Origin: Pseudotamlana agarivorans
Lineage (GTDB): Bacteria > Bacteroidota > Bacteroidia > Flavobacteriales > Flavobacteriaceae
Direction: 5' to 3'
Assembly (NCBI RefSeq): GCF_001642835.1
Contig: NZ_LXEI01000008.1
Location: 1-64,000, forward strand
DNA length: 64,000 bases
Shown: piece after piece, positions 44,031-52,522 of the stretch
How the letters are laid out: every line of letters starts with the position of its first letter
Numbering within the stretch: position 1 is the stretch's first letter
Notes under the pieces: generated by a model
Databases searched by the model: none
Told to the model about the DNA's origin: nothing
What the model saw: the letters and a program-made list of their open reading frames with translations, nothing else
Position numbers and translations under genes: made by a program

Positions 44031-44810
44031 ATGAAACGTTACCTCATCTTATTAACTGTACTACTTATTTCTACCGTGGGTTTCTCACAAGAAGAAGCTG
44101 ACAGGGTTTTAGGTGTGGTTATAAACGCTTCAACCGATAAGCCTTTAGAAAGCGTTAATATTGTAAACCTTAATCAGGTGATTGGAACCACCACTAATAG
44201 TAAAGGTGAGTTCTCTATTTCGGCGAAAGTTAACGATACACTTCACTTTTCATATCTGGGTTTTAAATCTATTAAAGTACGTGTTACCAATGACTGGTTA
44301 AAATTTGGAAGTTCGAATATCGAATTAACCGAATTGGCTTTAGCTTTAGAAGAAGTGGTTGTAAATCAATTAAAACTTACAGGCTATTTAGAAGTTGATA
44401 TTGCTCAAGTTCCTGCTGTTAACGACAATTACCGATACAGTATATCTGGACTAGAAGGTACAGGCTACGAAGCCAGTAAAGAATCTGGTCTAACCAAAGT
44501 GGTAGGGTCCTTATTTAATCCCGCCGATTTCTTACACCGTATGTTTGGTAAAAAACCAAATGAGCTTAAGAAATTAAAGAAAATGAAAGAGGATGATGAA
44601 ATTAGAAACCTCTTAGCTTCACGTTTCGACAGAGAAATGCTTACCGTTTTACTACAAGTAGATCGTGTGGATTTAGACGAAATTGTGAGTCAGTGTAACT
44701 ACTCCAAAGGGTTTATTCAAACCGCAAACGACCTACAAATTCTTGATGCCATTAGCGAGTGCTACGAAGAGTACAAGGTGCTTAGCCGTGGTAGAAATCG
44801 TAAAATCTAA
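44031..44810 (+). CDS. Exported protein with carboxypeptidase-like regulatory (CarboxypepD_reg) domain
   Basis: 259 residues. MKRYLILLTVLLISTVGFSQ is a Sec signal peptide. GVVINASTDKPLESVNIVNL, GTTTNSKGEFSISAKVNDTL and HFSYLGFKSIKV form the small beta-sandwich (PF13715 type) often found at the N-terminus of SusC-like receptors, here without a barrel. The C-terminal half is helical and charged (KKPNELKKLKKMKEDDE). It is probably periplasmic or outer-membrane associated. Function is unknown. It is monocistronic with a possible -7 box at 43976-43983. Confidence 0.75.
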   Translation: MKRYLILLTVLLISTVGFSQEEADRVLGVVINASTDKPLESVNIVNLNQVIGTTTNSKGEFSISAKVNDTLHFSYLGFKSIKVRVTNDWLKFGSSNIELTELALALEEVVVNQLKLTGYLEVDIAQVPAVNDNYRYSISGLEGTGYEASKESGLTKVVGSLFNPADFLHRMFGKKPNELKKLKKMKEDDEIRNLLASRFDREMLTVLLQVDRVDLDEIVSQCNYSKGFIQTANDLQILDAISECYEEYKVLSRGRNRKI

Positions 44811-44942
44811 ATATTATTTATTGTTTAATTGTTGATGTGTTTAACTGTATAATCGGGTAAAAACTAAGCGCTTGTTCGTTTTAGCGTAAGGCCTTAAGCT
44901 ATATGCAAGTTACTTTCAACGATTAAGCCTAAAAACAAACAT

Positions 44943-44966
44943 TGTCACACTGAGCTCGTCGAAGTG
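44943..44966 (+). repeat. Half copy of the REP-like repeat plus low-complexity tract
   Basis: tgtcacactgagctcgtcga with gaagtg is a single arm of the repeat at 43841-43912. It is followed at 44981-45020 by imperfect actttg units (gactttgctactttgcaac), a low-complexity pattern at the 3' end of the trmH-like gene. Nothing else was seen in 44811-45025. Confidence 0.6.
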
Positions 44967-45025
44967 TTATTCCTCCCTTTTGACTTTGCTACTTTGCAAC
45001 TTTGTTACTTTGAAACTTTAAAATT

Positions 45026-45682
45026 TTACAACTTTTCATAAAACCGAGCAACAATATCATCATAACTCTTCAAAGTCTTCTTACACCAATCCAAACGCTT
45101 CTCATTAATTTCATCTTCAGAGAGTTGCCAATTTATATCACTTCGTCTTAATTTTGTGGTAACATGCTGTAAAATAATAGCAGCAGACACCGAAATATTC
45201 AAACTTTCAGTAAAGCCAACCATAGGAATTTTCAGAAAACAATCGGCTTCATCTAAAACTTCTTGAGACAATCCTTCTGTTTCTCTTCCGAAGAAAAAAC
45301 AAGATTTTTTAGTCACATCGAAATCATGCAATTCACAATCGTTGGTATGTGGTGTCGTGGCAACAATTTGATAGCCTTTTTGTTTCAAATCACTCATACA
45401 ACTTTTCACATGATGATAGCGATTTAAATCCACCCATTTTTGGGCACCCATAGCGATTTCTCGATCAATGCGTTTTGAATTGCGCTCTTCAACTATATTC
45501 ACCTCTTGAATGCCAAAAACATCGCAACTTCGTATCACAGCACTTGTATTATGCAGTTGATATACATCTTCGGTAGCTACAGTAAAATGTTTTGTGCGCT
45601 GTGGCAGTACGGTATCAAAACGTTGCTTGCGGTTTTCGGTGAGGTAAGTTTCTAGGTATTCTAAGAGTTTTAAATCTATCAT
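45026..45682 (-). CDS. trmH: tRNA (guanosine-2'-O-)-methyltransferase, TrmH/SpoU-like
   Basis: 218 residues, the right length for TrmH. It methylates the 2'-O of tRNA G18. HNTSAVIRSCDVFGIQEVNI (a variant of N-x-x-A-x-x-R), CFFFGRETEGLSQEVLDEAD (motif 2) and IPMVGFTESLNISVSAAIIL (motif 3, S-L-N-x-S) are diagnostic of the SPOUT fold with its C-terminal knot. The C-terminal arm is short. It is convergent with the upstream gene and divergent from the sirtuin gene. Confidence 0.9.
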   Translation of the reverse strand: MIDLKLLEYLETYLTENRKQRFDTVLPQRTKHFTVATEDVYQLHNTSAVIRSCDVFGIQEVNIVEERNSKRIDREIAMGAQKWVDLNRYHHVKSCMSDLKQKGYQIVATTPHTNDCELHDFDVTKKSCFFFGRETEGLSQEVLDEADCFLKIPMVGFTESLNISVSAAIILQHVTTKLRRSDINWQLSEDEINEKRLDWCKKTLKSYDDIVARFYEKL

Positions 45683-45804
45683 GACGCAAAATTAGTAAAC
45701 TTCTTAAAAATTAAACGAACTATCCATTACTGATGTAACCATAATTTCAAGATTAAGGACTCCTCTTTTTTTCACGATGCCATAAAAAATAATACCTTTA
45801 TAAC

Positions 45805-46488
45805 ATGAAACATTTAGTCGTACTTACAGGAGCTGGCGTTAGCGCCGAAAGCGGTATAAACACTTTTAGGGATGCCAATGGTTTGTGGGAAGGCCATGAT
45901 GTTATGGAAGTTGCCACACCCGAAGGTTTTGCTGCCAACCCTGAATTGGTGCTGAATTTTTACAATCAGCGACGTAAACAATTGTTTGAGGTTGAACCCA
46001 ACCAAGCGCATTTTGATTTGGCTGAGTTGGAGAATGATTTCAAAGTGAGTATTATCACTCAAAATGTAGACGATTTACACGAACGTGCTGGCAGTAGCAA
46101 TGTGATTCATTTACATGGCGAGTTACGAAAGGTAAAAAGCTGCTTTGATGAAAACGATATCATGCCATGGGAGAACGATATATTTCTAGGTGATCTTTGC
46201 AAAAAAGGCCATCAATTACGTCCGCATATCGTGTGGTTCGAAGAAGCCGTTCCTATGATGGACAAAGCCATTGACATTTGTGAAACCGCCGATATTTTAA
46301 TGATTATTGGCACATCCATGCAAGTTTATCCCGCTGCAGGATTAAAAGATTATGTTCCCGATAACACCCCAACCTATTTTATAGACCCTAAGCCGAATAT
46401 CAGCAGTAGAAAAAATCTAATTGTTATGGCTGAAACTGCAACCGTAGGCGTTCGTAAATTAATGCCGATTTTAAAGGCAAATCATTAA
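45805..46488 (+). CDS. cobB: NAD-dependent protein deacylase, SIR2 family (class III-like)
   Basis: 227 residues. LTGAGVSAESGINTFRDANG is the NAD-binding motif, ITQNVDDLHERAGSSNVIHL provides the N-V-D triad, and HLHGEL the catalytic His. IVWFEEAVPMM and IIGTSMQVYPAAGL complete the fold. NFYNQRRKQL has the Tyr-x-x-Arg pair that in class III sirtuins favours succinyl or malonyl lysine. Only two cysteines occur in the usual zinc region, so the zinc site is probably absent. Confidence 0.92.
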   Translation: MKHLVVLTGAGVSAESGINTFRDANGLWEGHDVMEVATPEGFAANPELVLNFYNQRRKQLFEVEPNQAHFDLAELENDFKVSIITQNVDDLHERAGSSNVIHLHGELRKVKSCFDENDIMPWENDIFLGDLCKKGHQLRPHIVWFEEAVPMMDKAIDICETADILMIIGTSMQVYPAAGLKDYVPDNTPTYFIDPKPNISSRKNLIVMAETATVGVRKLMPILKANH

Positions 46489-46520
46489 AGTGAACTCTTA
46501 TACAAATCAAGCTTAACTTG

Positions 46521-46528
46521 TATCTTTA
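46521..46528 (+). promoter_or_regulatory. Putative -7 box for the alginate lyase gene
   Basis: TATCTTTA, one base off the TANNTTTG consensus, 26 bases ahead of the PL7 start codon. Confidence 0.35.
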
Positions 46529-46554
46529 CAAGAACAATCTAAATACTAAAAATC

Positions 46555-47622
46555 ATGAAATCCATAAGTCGTAAAGTATTCCCTTTAGCCTTTTTTTGTG
46601 CTATCATGTCATTAACTAGTTGCGTTAATAAAGCAAAGAAAACTACCGAAAACGCCATTGTGAAAACCGAAAAAAGCAAGGTTTACCCTAGTGATGTGAT
46701 TCCATTTATGGACCAATGGAAAATTCTTTTGGGTAATGGCGAATCGTCGAAAGATTTAAAAAATTACGAGCATGAAGATTTCTTTTATGTAGCGAACGAT
46801 CAAGATACCAATTGGGTGGTTTATAAAACCCCAAATTCAGGAATTACCTCTAGAACCTCTAGTAACACGAGAACCGAATTAGGTCAGAAAGCGCATTGGA
46901 CTCCAGAAACAGGAGGCAAACTAACAGGAACCTTAAAAGTAATGCATGTTTCTACAAGTGGAGATGCACGTGTAGCGGCTTCTTTTTCAACCGTCGTTGG
47001 ACAAATTCATAGTGATGAAGGACACGAGAATGAACCTATAAAAATATTCTACAAGAAATTTCCTGGCCACACGAAAGGCTCTGTTTTTTGGAACTATGAA
47101 ATCAATACGAAAGGCGATAACTCGAAACGATGGGATTATTCTACCGCGGTTTGGGGTTACGATATGTCGGTTGTTGGAGAAACCGCAACCACTTTCCCTG
47201 AAGAACCAAAGGACGGGATTGCTTTAGGAGAAACCTTTACATACGAAATAAACGTTTATCAAGGCATCATGTATTTAACATTTACAAGTGAAGGTCATGA
47301 AACGGTAAAATTCACCAAAGATTTAACAAAATCAGATTTTGCTACAAAAGCCGATATTCCAGAACAAATATGGACTTTATACGCTAGTATTGGTCGTGAT
47401 GGTGTCGAGCGTGAAACGGCTTACTCAAACGAAATGCAGTATTTTAAACAAGGGGCTTACAACCAATCGAATGGTAAAAATCCGGAAGACAATATGGTTT
47501 GGAGCACAGGATCCGATCATTTTAATGGTGATATCGAGAAACAATATCAAAACAGAGCCTACACAGAAGTATGGTTTAAAGAAGGGACTGTAGGTCCTGG
47601 TGCACCCCCAGACAAAGAGTAA
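46555..47622 (+). CDS. Polysaccharide lyase family 7 (alginate lyase) lipoprotein
   Basis: 355 residues. A lipoprotein signal ends at LTSC near residue 22-23. The catalytic jelly roll has the PL7 signatures SNTRTELGQ near residue 105 (R-T-E-L), VVGQIHS near 148 (Q-I-H) and MQYFKQGAYNQ near 295 (Y-F-K-x-G-x-Y-x-Q). These hold the Arg, Gln, His and Tyr used in beta-elimination of alginate. A C-terminal stretch after about 310 is extra. No SusCD pair, other lyase or sugar kinase is adjacent, so it is an isolated alginate-degrading enzyme at the cell surface. Confidence 0.9.
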   Translation: MKSISRKVFPLAFFCAIMSLTSCVNKAKKTTENAIVKTEKSKVYPSDVIPFMDQWKILLGNGESSKDLKNYEHEDFFYVANDQDTNWVVYKTPNSGITSRTSSNTRTELGQKAHWTPETGGKLTGTLKVMHVSTSGDARVAASFSTVVGQIHSDEGHENEPIKIFYKKFPGHTKGSVFWNYEINTKGDNSKRWDYSTAVWGYDMSVVGETATTFPEEPKDGIALGETFTYEINVYQGIMYLTFTSEGHETVKFTKDLTKSDFATKADIPEQIWTLYASIGRDGVERETAYSNEMQYFKQGAYNQSNGKNPEDNMVWSTGSDHFNGDIEKQYQNRAYTEVWFKEGTVGPGAPPDKE

Positions 47623-47656
47623 AAAGCATATTTATAAAGTAAAAGGATGTAGATTA

Positions 47657-48889
47657 TTAAGCATTTTTTGCTTCAATCCACTTACTCATAAACTTGGTGC
47701 TTTGCATGGTATGATGTTGTAACATCTGTCCTGTAAAATTATGCAAGCGCTTGTCGTGAAGGTCTGTTAAAGTGTTTTCTAAAACTTCAAAAAACAGGTT
47801 AACGTGTTGCTGCTTATTAAACCGTTCATTAATCACCGGAAAACCATAGTGTTGTTTTTCAGTCCAAAGTGTTTCATTTTCGTAGAGTTGCACCGCTTTG
47901 TTTGAAAACTCTTGAGCATCATCGGCTATAAAACCATTGGGTTCAAAATCACCAAACATGCCTTCCGCAGCAATGCTAGACATCACACAAGGCGTCCCGT
48001 TTTGCATGGCATCAATGAGTTTTCCTTTTAAGCCAGCACCAAAACGTAAAGGCGCCAAACACACTTTGGCTTTCTGCATGACCTCATGAACATCTCCAGC
48101 AAAACCTTTTATAAAAAAACCCTGTTTTTCGTTATGCAATTGGGTCACTTTTTGAGAAGCATAAGCCCCGTAAATATGAAGTTCGGCTTGTGGTATTTGT
48201 TTTTTTATAAGCGGCCAAATGGTTTCTTTTAAGTACAAAACCCCGTTGTAATTGGGTTCGTGTAAAAAGTTACCGATGGTAATAAAATGTTCTCGGTTTT
48301 CAAATGTTGGAAGTTTTTTTATCGCTTCCGCGGAAATAGTCTCTAATAAAAACGGCAGATAAACTAAGAGTGCCCCATCGACCTTAAACTGATTTCTCAG
48401 AATATCCATCTCCACTTCCGAAATCATTAAACTCAAATCGCACCTGTAAATACTGGCGATTTCGCGTTTCGCCACATCGTTAAATAAATAGGACGTATCA
48501 AAAACCTGTTTGTCTTTAAAAGCTTGTTGACGCCCCTTTCTTAAGCAATGTAAATCTTCAGTATCTAATAACTTAATGGCATTCGGACAATTTTCAGTCA
48601 CCCGCCATCCAAATTGCTCCTCCATCATAAAGCGATCGAACAAGACCACATCGGGATTTAAATCGACAATAAATTCATCAAAACTTGAATTATTGAGGGC
48701 TATCGCCACTTGTGAAACGCCGATACTATCTAAATTAAACGCGTTATCACTTTTAGCACACGGACTAGCAAAAGTGATGCTATAATCCGCTTTTTGAAAC
48801 GCCTCAATAAGCTGCATCATCCTACTACCAGCTGCAGAACTTTTAGGTTCTGGCCATACGAATCCGATGATGAGTAGTTGATTGGGCAT
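47657..48889 (-). CDS. Family 4-type glycosyltransferase, orphan
   Basis: About 410 residues from the ATG at 48889; a TTG at 48895 would add two. LLIIGFVWPEPKSSAAGSRM is a GT4 N-terminus. HFITIGNFLHEPNYNGVLYL, ELHIYGAYASQKVTQLH, VCLAPLRFGAGLKGKLIDAM and CVMSSIAAEGMFGDFE form the donor domain, similar to the Glyco_trans_1_4 group. It is outside the main polysaccharide locus and convergent with the PL7 gene. A heptamer repeat tract begins 7 bases upstream of the start codon. Confidence 0.8.
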   Translation of the reverse strand: MPNQLLIIGFVWPEPKSSAAGSRMMQLIEAFQKADYSITFASPCAKSDNAFNLDSIGVSQVAIALNNSSFDEFIVDLNPDVVLFDRFMMEEQFGWRVTENCPNAIKLLDTEDLHCLRKGRQQAFKDKQVFDTSYLFNDVAKREIASIYRCDLSLMISEVEMDILRNQFKVDGALLVYLPFLLETISAEAIKKLPTFENREHFITIGNFLHEPNYNGVLYLKETIWPLIKKQIPQAELHIYGAYASQKVTQLHNEKQGFFIKGFAGDVHEVMQKAKVCLAPLRFGAGLKGKLIDAMQNGTPCVMSSIAAEGMFGDFEPNGFIADDAQEFSNKAVQLYENETLWTEKQHYGFPVINERFNKQQHVNLFFEVLENTLTDLHDKRLHNFTGQMLQHHTMQSTKFMSKWIEAKNA

Positions 48890-48895
48890 TGACAA

Positions 48896-48937
48896 GTTAG
48901 AAGTTAGAAGTTAGAAGTTAGAAGTTAGAAGTTAGAA
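48896..48937 (-). repeat. Six tandem GTTAGAA heptamers ahead of a glycosyltransferase start
   Basis: Six exact GTTAGAA units (TTCTAAC on the coding strand) occupy the bases right before the ATG at 48889, that is, the translation initiation region. Copy number could change ribosome loading. The rest of the gap to 49126 is AT-rich low-complexity DNA of ttaattattaact type. Confidence 0.95.
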
Positions 48938-49126
48938 AAGTGATCAATAAAAATTAAGCAAAATATGAACAATGAAAAAAGTAATAATTATATATAAACA
49001 ACATTGATAATTATTATCTTTTTCATTATTAATTATTAACTGTTAATTATTCACTATTAATTGTTAGTTATTCAATATTAACTTTTCATTGCTAATCGTC
49101 AATTGTACATTGTACATTGTTAATTA

Positions 49127-49600
49127 TTACTCCGCTTTCGGCTCCAAACCATATTTAATACGAACGGTTTTTGCCCAGTTAATTACTGATTCTATTTGTG
49201 CGTCGCTAAGTTTGGCTTCAGAATGCGTCCATGTGTATGAAGGTAAAGGCATTTCTTTTTCTTCAACCATTTCAATCAATTCTTCAAATTTGTGGTCTTT
49301 ACGCTTTGTTGAATTATCCACCCAATCAGAAAAATTAAAATGTTTTTTTCCGTCTTTAACATGACTTGCTAACCAATAATTTACAGGCGTAATATTATTG
49401 TACCATGGGTAACGCGTCACATCACTGTGACAATCATAACAAGTTTCTTCCAAAATACGTTTTACATCTTCTGGCGGATTAGTCTCTGCCAAAAAAGGTT
49501 CGATAGATTTTAAATCACCTTCATTTTTTTCAGGCCCAAAAAACTGAGCGATAACAAATAATACCAATAAGGCTAACAGGATCTTTTTTAATATCTTCAT
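49127..49600 (-). CDS. Haem-binding domain protein (CxxCH)
   Basis: 157 residues. The N-terminus MKILKKILLALLVLFVIAQF is a signal anchor or uncleaved signal. RILEETCYDCHSDVTRYPWY holds one CxxCH motif (CYDCH) near residue 54, and NITPVNYWLASHVKDGKKHF is the characteristic block of the Haem_bd (PF14376) family, with HSDVTRYPWY. It is likely a periplasmic c-type haem protein of unknown electron partner. It is divergently transcribed from the following gene with 37 bases between. Confidence 0.82.
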   Translation of the reverse strand: MKILKKILLALLVLFVIAQFFGPEKNEGDLKSIEPFLAETNPPEDVKRILEETCYDCHSDVTRYPWYNNITPVNYWLASHVKDGKKHFNFSDWVDNSTKRKDHKFEELIEMVEEKEMPLPSYTWTHSEAKLSDAQIESVINWAKTVRIKYGLEPKAE

Positions 49601-49637
49601 TTTGATTAGTTTTAGGCATTAAAAATAAGAAAAGCAT

Positions 49638-50213
49638 TTGACTACTTCTCAACTTTACGAGGAATTAAATAAGGTAGACCACTCCAAAGAAAAACGTTTA
49701 CACTATGCTCATTTAATTTTAGCCAACCCCGAACTATTACCTCAACTCTTAGAAGTACTTTTTGTGGTTGACGATAAAATCTCATCAAAAGCAGGTTGGG
49801 TATTAGAAGCTATGTGCAGATTAAATCTAGAACCGCTTCTGCCCTACTTGAATCTATTTACAGAAAATATTAATAAGGTACATATCGACTCGGCGGTGCG
49901 TCCGGTGGCGAAAATCTGCGAACTTATAGCCTTGAGCTACACAGGGAAAGAACCGCATGCCGTGAAAACAGCATTAACAGCCACCCACAAAGAACGTATT
50001 ATTGAAACCTGTTTTGATTACATGATTAACGAAGAAAAAGTTGCCGCTAAAGCCTATGGTATGACGACACTTTTTATGCTAGGCAAAGAATACGATTGGG
50101 TACACCCAGAATTAAAAATCATTTTAGATCGTGATTTTGCTGGCCAAAGTGCTGCTTTTAAAGCGCGTGCTCGTCATATTTTGAAAAAAATGAATAAAAC
50201 CAAGAATTTATAG
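49638..50213 (+). CDS. Conserved hypothetical protein, HEAT-like helical, upstream of purB
   Basis: 191 residues, starting at TTG (49638). It is all-helical with no signal peptide: HLILANPELLPQLLEVLFVV, SSKAGWVLEAMCRLNLEPLL and EEKVAAKAYGMTTLFMLGKE repeat roughly every 35-40 residues as in HEAT/ARM-type repeats. No family of known function is recognised. It precedes purB by 93 bases, with a separate -7 box between, so they need not share one transcript. Confidence 0.7.
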   Translation: MTTSQLYEELNKVDHSKEKRLHYAHLILANPELLPQLLEVLFVVDDKISSKAGWVLEAMCRLNLEPLLPYLNLFTENINKVHIDSAVRPVAKICELIALSYTGKEPHAVKTALTATHKERIIETCFDYMINEEKVAAKAYGMTTLFMLGKEYDWVHPELKIILDRDFAGQSAAFKARARHILKKMNKTKNL

Positions 50214-50276
50214 TAGAATTAGATTTAACACGTAAAAACTTAAGCTTCTCATATTCTGTATTCGCGTTAAAAAACC

Positions 50277-50284
50277 TATCTTTG
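50277..50284 (+). promoter_or_regulatory. Putative -7 box of purB
   Basis: TATCTTTG, an exact TANNTTTG match, 22 bases ahead of the purB ATG. Confidence 0.6.
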
Positions 50285-50306
50285 CGACTTCTTAAAATCA
50301 AAATTT

Positions 50307-51650
50307 ATGTCACTATCAGCATTAAATGCCATCTCACCAATTGATGGTCGTTATAGAAGTAAAGTTAGCGAATTAGCTCCTTATTTTTCGGAGGAAGCTT
50401 TAATCAAATACCGCGTTTTAGTAGAAATAGAATACTTTATTGCACTTTGCGAAATTCCGTTACCACAATTAAAATCGGTTGATGCTTCGCTTTTTGATAG
50501 TTTACGAGCGATTTACAAAGATTTTTCTTCGGAAGATGCCCTTGCCATAAAAAAAATTGAAAGTGTTACCAACCACGATGTTAAAGCAGTTGAATATTTC
50601 ATTAAAGAAAAATTTGATGCCTTAGGATTGTCTGAATACAAAGAGTTTATTCACTTTGGTTTAACCTCTCAAGATATTAACAATACCGCTATTCCGTTAA
50701 GTATTAAGGAGGCTATAAACGATGTTTATATTCCAGAATATACGACGGTTGTAGATAAATTAAAAGAATTATCGAAAGATTGGTCTGCCATTTCTATGCT
50801 TGCTAGAACGCATGGACAACCAGCATCTCCAACACGTTTAGGGAAAGAAATTGAAGTTTTTGTAGTGCGTTTAGAAGCACAATTTGAGGTTTTAAAAACC
50901 ATTCCAAACGCAGCCAAATTTGGTGGTGCAACAGGTAATTTTAACGCGCACCATGTGGCTTACCCAAATAATGACTGGAAAGCTTTTGGAAGCCATTTTG
51001 TTGAAGAAAAACTAGGGTTACACCACTCGTTTCCAACAACTCAAATTGAGCATTACGATTTTATGGCTGCTTTATTTGATGCCTTAAAACGTATTAACAC
51101 GATTATTATCGATTTAAATAGAGATATCTGGACATACGTGTCTAATGATTATTTCAAACAAAAAATTAAAGCAGGAGAAGTAGGAAGCTCAGCGATGCCA
51201 CATAAAGTAAACCCTATTGATTTTGAAAACTCTGAAGGGAATTTAGGTATAGCAAATGCCGTATTTGAACACCTTTCGGCTAAATTACCAATCTCTAGAT
51301 TACAACGTGATTTAACCGATAGCACCGTTTTACGTAATGTAGGTGTGCCTTTCGGACATACCCTTATTGGTTTTAAATCGACTTTAAAAGGCTTAAACAA
51401 ATTACTTTTAAATGAAGGTAAATTTGCTGAAGATTTAGAAAACAACTGGGCTGTAGTTGCTGAAGCTATTCAAACGATTTTACGTCGTGAGGCTTATCCG
51501 AATCCATATGAAGCTTTAAAAGGATTGACAAGAACAAACTCCAAAATAAATCAAGAGTCTATTTCTAGTTTTATCGATACTTTAGAGGTGTCTGACACAA
51601 TAAAAGCTGAATTAAAACGTATTACTCCTAGTAACTATACTGGAATTTAA
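50307..51650 (+). CDS. purB: Adenylosuccinate lyase
   Basis: 447 residues, a full-length member of the fumarase/aspartase superfamily. It acts twice in purine synthesis, on SAICAR and adenylosuccinate. Diagnostic blocks are ISPIDGRYRSKV at the N-terminus, TNHDVKAVEYFIKE, FGLTSQDINNTA, MLARTHGQPASPTRLGKE and GEVGSSAMPHKVNPIDFENS, which holds the signature S-S-x-M-P-x-K-x-N. It has its own -7 box. A 60-residue membrane-protein gene follows 8 bases after. Confidence 0.97.
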   Translation: MSLSALNAISPIDGRYRSKVSELAPYFSEEALIKYRVLVEIEYFIALCEIPLPQLKSVDASLFDSLRAIYKDFSSEDALAIKKIESVTNHDVKAVEYFIKEKFDALGLSEYKEFIHFGLTSQDINNTAIPLSIKEAINDVYIPEYTTVVDKLKELSKDWSAISMLARTHGQPASPTRLGKEIEVFVVRLEAQFEVLKTIPNAAKFGGATGNFNAHHVAYPNNDWKAFGSHFVEEKLGLHHSFPTTQIEHYDFMAALFDALKRINTIIIDLNRDIWTYVSNDYFKQKIKAGEVGSSAMPHKVNPIDFENSEGNLGIANAVFEHLSAKLPISRLQRDLTDSTVLRNVGVPFGHTLIGFKSTLKGLNKLLLNEGKFAEDLENNWAVVAEAIQTILRREAYPNPYEALKGLTRTNSKINQESISSFIDTLEVSDTIKAELKRITPSNYTGI

Positions 51651-51658
51651 TAATATTT

Positions 51659-51841
51659 ATGTTAAGCGATAAACAATCATTAGGATTAACCATGTTGATG
51701 GTAGCTGGAATTTTTTCATTCGGAATTCTAGACATCCTAGATAATTTTATTGTTTTAACTATAATGACACTTATTTTTTCTGCCGTTGTGATTAACATCA
51801 TTTACATGAAGACAAAATCACGACACAATCAGCAGAAGTAA
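51659..51841 (+). CDS. Small two-helix membrane protein
   Basis: 60 residues with two hydrophobic segments, LTMLMVAGIFSFGILDIL and FIVLTIMTLIFSAVVINIIY, and a basic C-terminus (MKTKSRHNQQK), so both ends probably lie in the cytoplasm. It starts 8 bases after purB and ends 20 bases before a strong hairpin terminator, so it is probably the last gene of the purB transcript. No known function. Confidence 0.6.
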   Translation: MLSDKQSLGLTMLMVAGIFSFGILDILDNFIVLTIMTLIFSAVVINIIYMKTKSRHNQQK

Positions 51842-51860
51842 TTTAAGCTTGTAATAAAAT

Positions 51861-51926
51861 AAAAAAGCTGTCTAAAAAGTAGCATCCTGTTAAACACAGA
51901 TCGTAATACTTTTAGACAGCTTTTTT
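51861..51926. terminator. Bidirectional terminator hairpin
   Basis: aaaaaagctgtctaaaaagt at 51861-51880 pairs with acttttagacagctttttt at 51908-51926, leaving a 27-base loop. A T run follows on both strands. It lies between the purB transcript and the convergent DUF4252 operon. Confidence 0.85.
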
Positions 51927-51962
51927 AGTATAAAGCATTTAGCTTACAGCCTATTGCTATGA

Positions 51963-52511
51963 TTACCTAAAAAAATCACCAATTTTTTGAAACTGCGCTT
52001 CATCAATATTCGCGTTTTTCATAGCTTCAACCAAACTAATCATTTTTTCGGGTGTCATATCATGGCCTAAAACCCGTACTACGGCGAAGCCCCTTTCTTT
52101 GGCATATCCAAACAAGATAAACTCATCGGCTTCATCATTTTCACCCAAATATTTTACGGAAAGATGTTTGCCTTTATCGCTTAAGTCGATTAACTCATTG
52201 TATTTTTCGTTACTTAAAATGGTTTTAACCTTAGCGAGCTCCGTGTCATAAACCAACTGATTTTCGGGATCTACTTTAAAACCTAAAAAGTTTAGTTTTT
52301 GTACAGACTGATAAGCCTCTTGCTGCTTTTCGGTGAAATTGGATTGATCAACCTCGATCATCGATAAAGGAAAATCCTGCGACACAAAACCTTTGGCTTC
52401 TTGGTGCTCTACAAAATAGCGCTGTAAACTTTCACTATTATCACAGCTCGTAAATAAAACCGCAATTAAAAGCAAAGGCATGATGTTTTTGAATATGTTT
52501 TTCATGGTCAT
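51963..52511 (-). CDS. DUF4252 lipoprotein
   Basis: 182 residues. A lipoprotein signal ends at LFTSC near residue 23. VKTILSNEKYNELIDLSDKG and DEFILFGYAKERGFAVVRVL match the DUF4252 family common in Bacteroidota. Function is unknown. It is the last gene of a four-gene operon headed by an ECF sigma factor and its likely anti-sigma, which suggests an envelope-stress target. It lies 11 bases downstream of the paralogous gene. Confidence 0.8.
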   Translation of the reverse strand: MTMKNIFKNIMPLLLIAVLFTSCDNSESLQRYFVEHQEAKGFVSQDFPLSMIEVDQSNFTEKQQEAYQSVQKLNFLGFKVDPENQLVYDTELAKVKTILSNEKYNELIDLSDKGKHLSVKYLGENDEADEFILFGYAKERGFAVVRVLGHDMTPEKMISLVEAMKNANIDEAQFQKIGDFFR

Positions 52512-52522
52512 GATGATTACGA

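Noticed and set aside
48938-49126. AT-rich tract as a possible replication origin
   Set aside because: No DnaA-box cluster or dnaA/dnaN neighbours; the ttaattattaact pattern is ordinary intergenic repeat.
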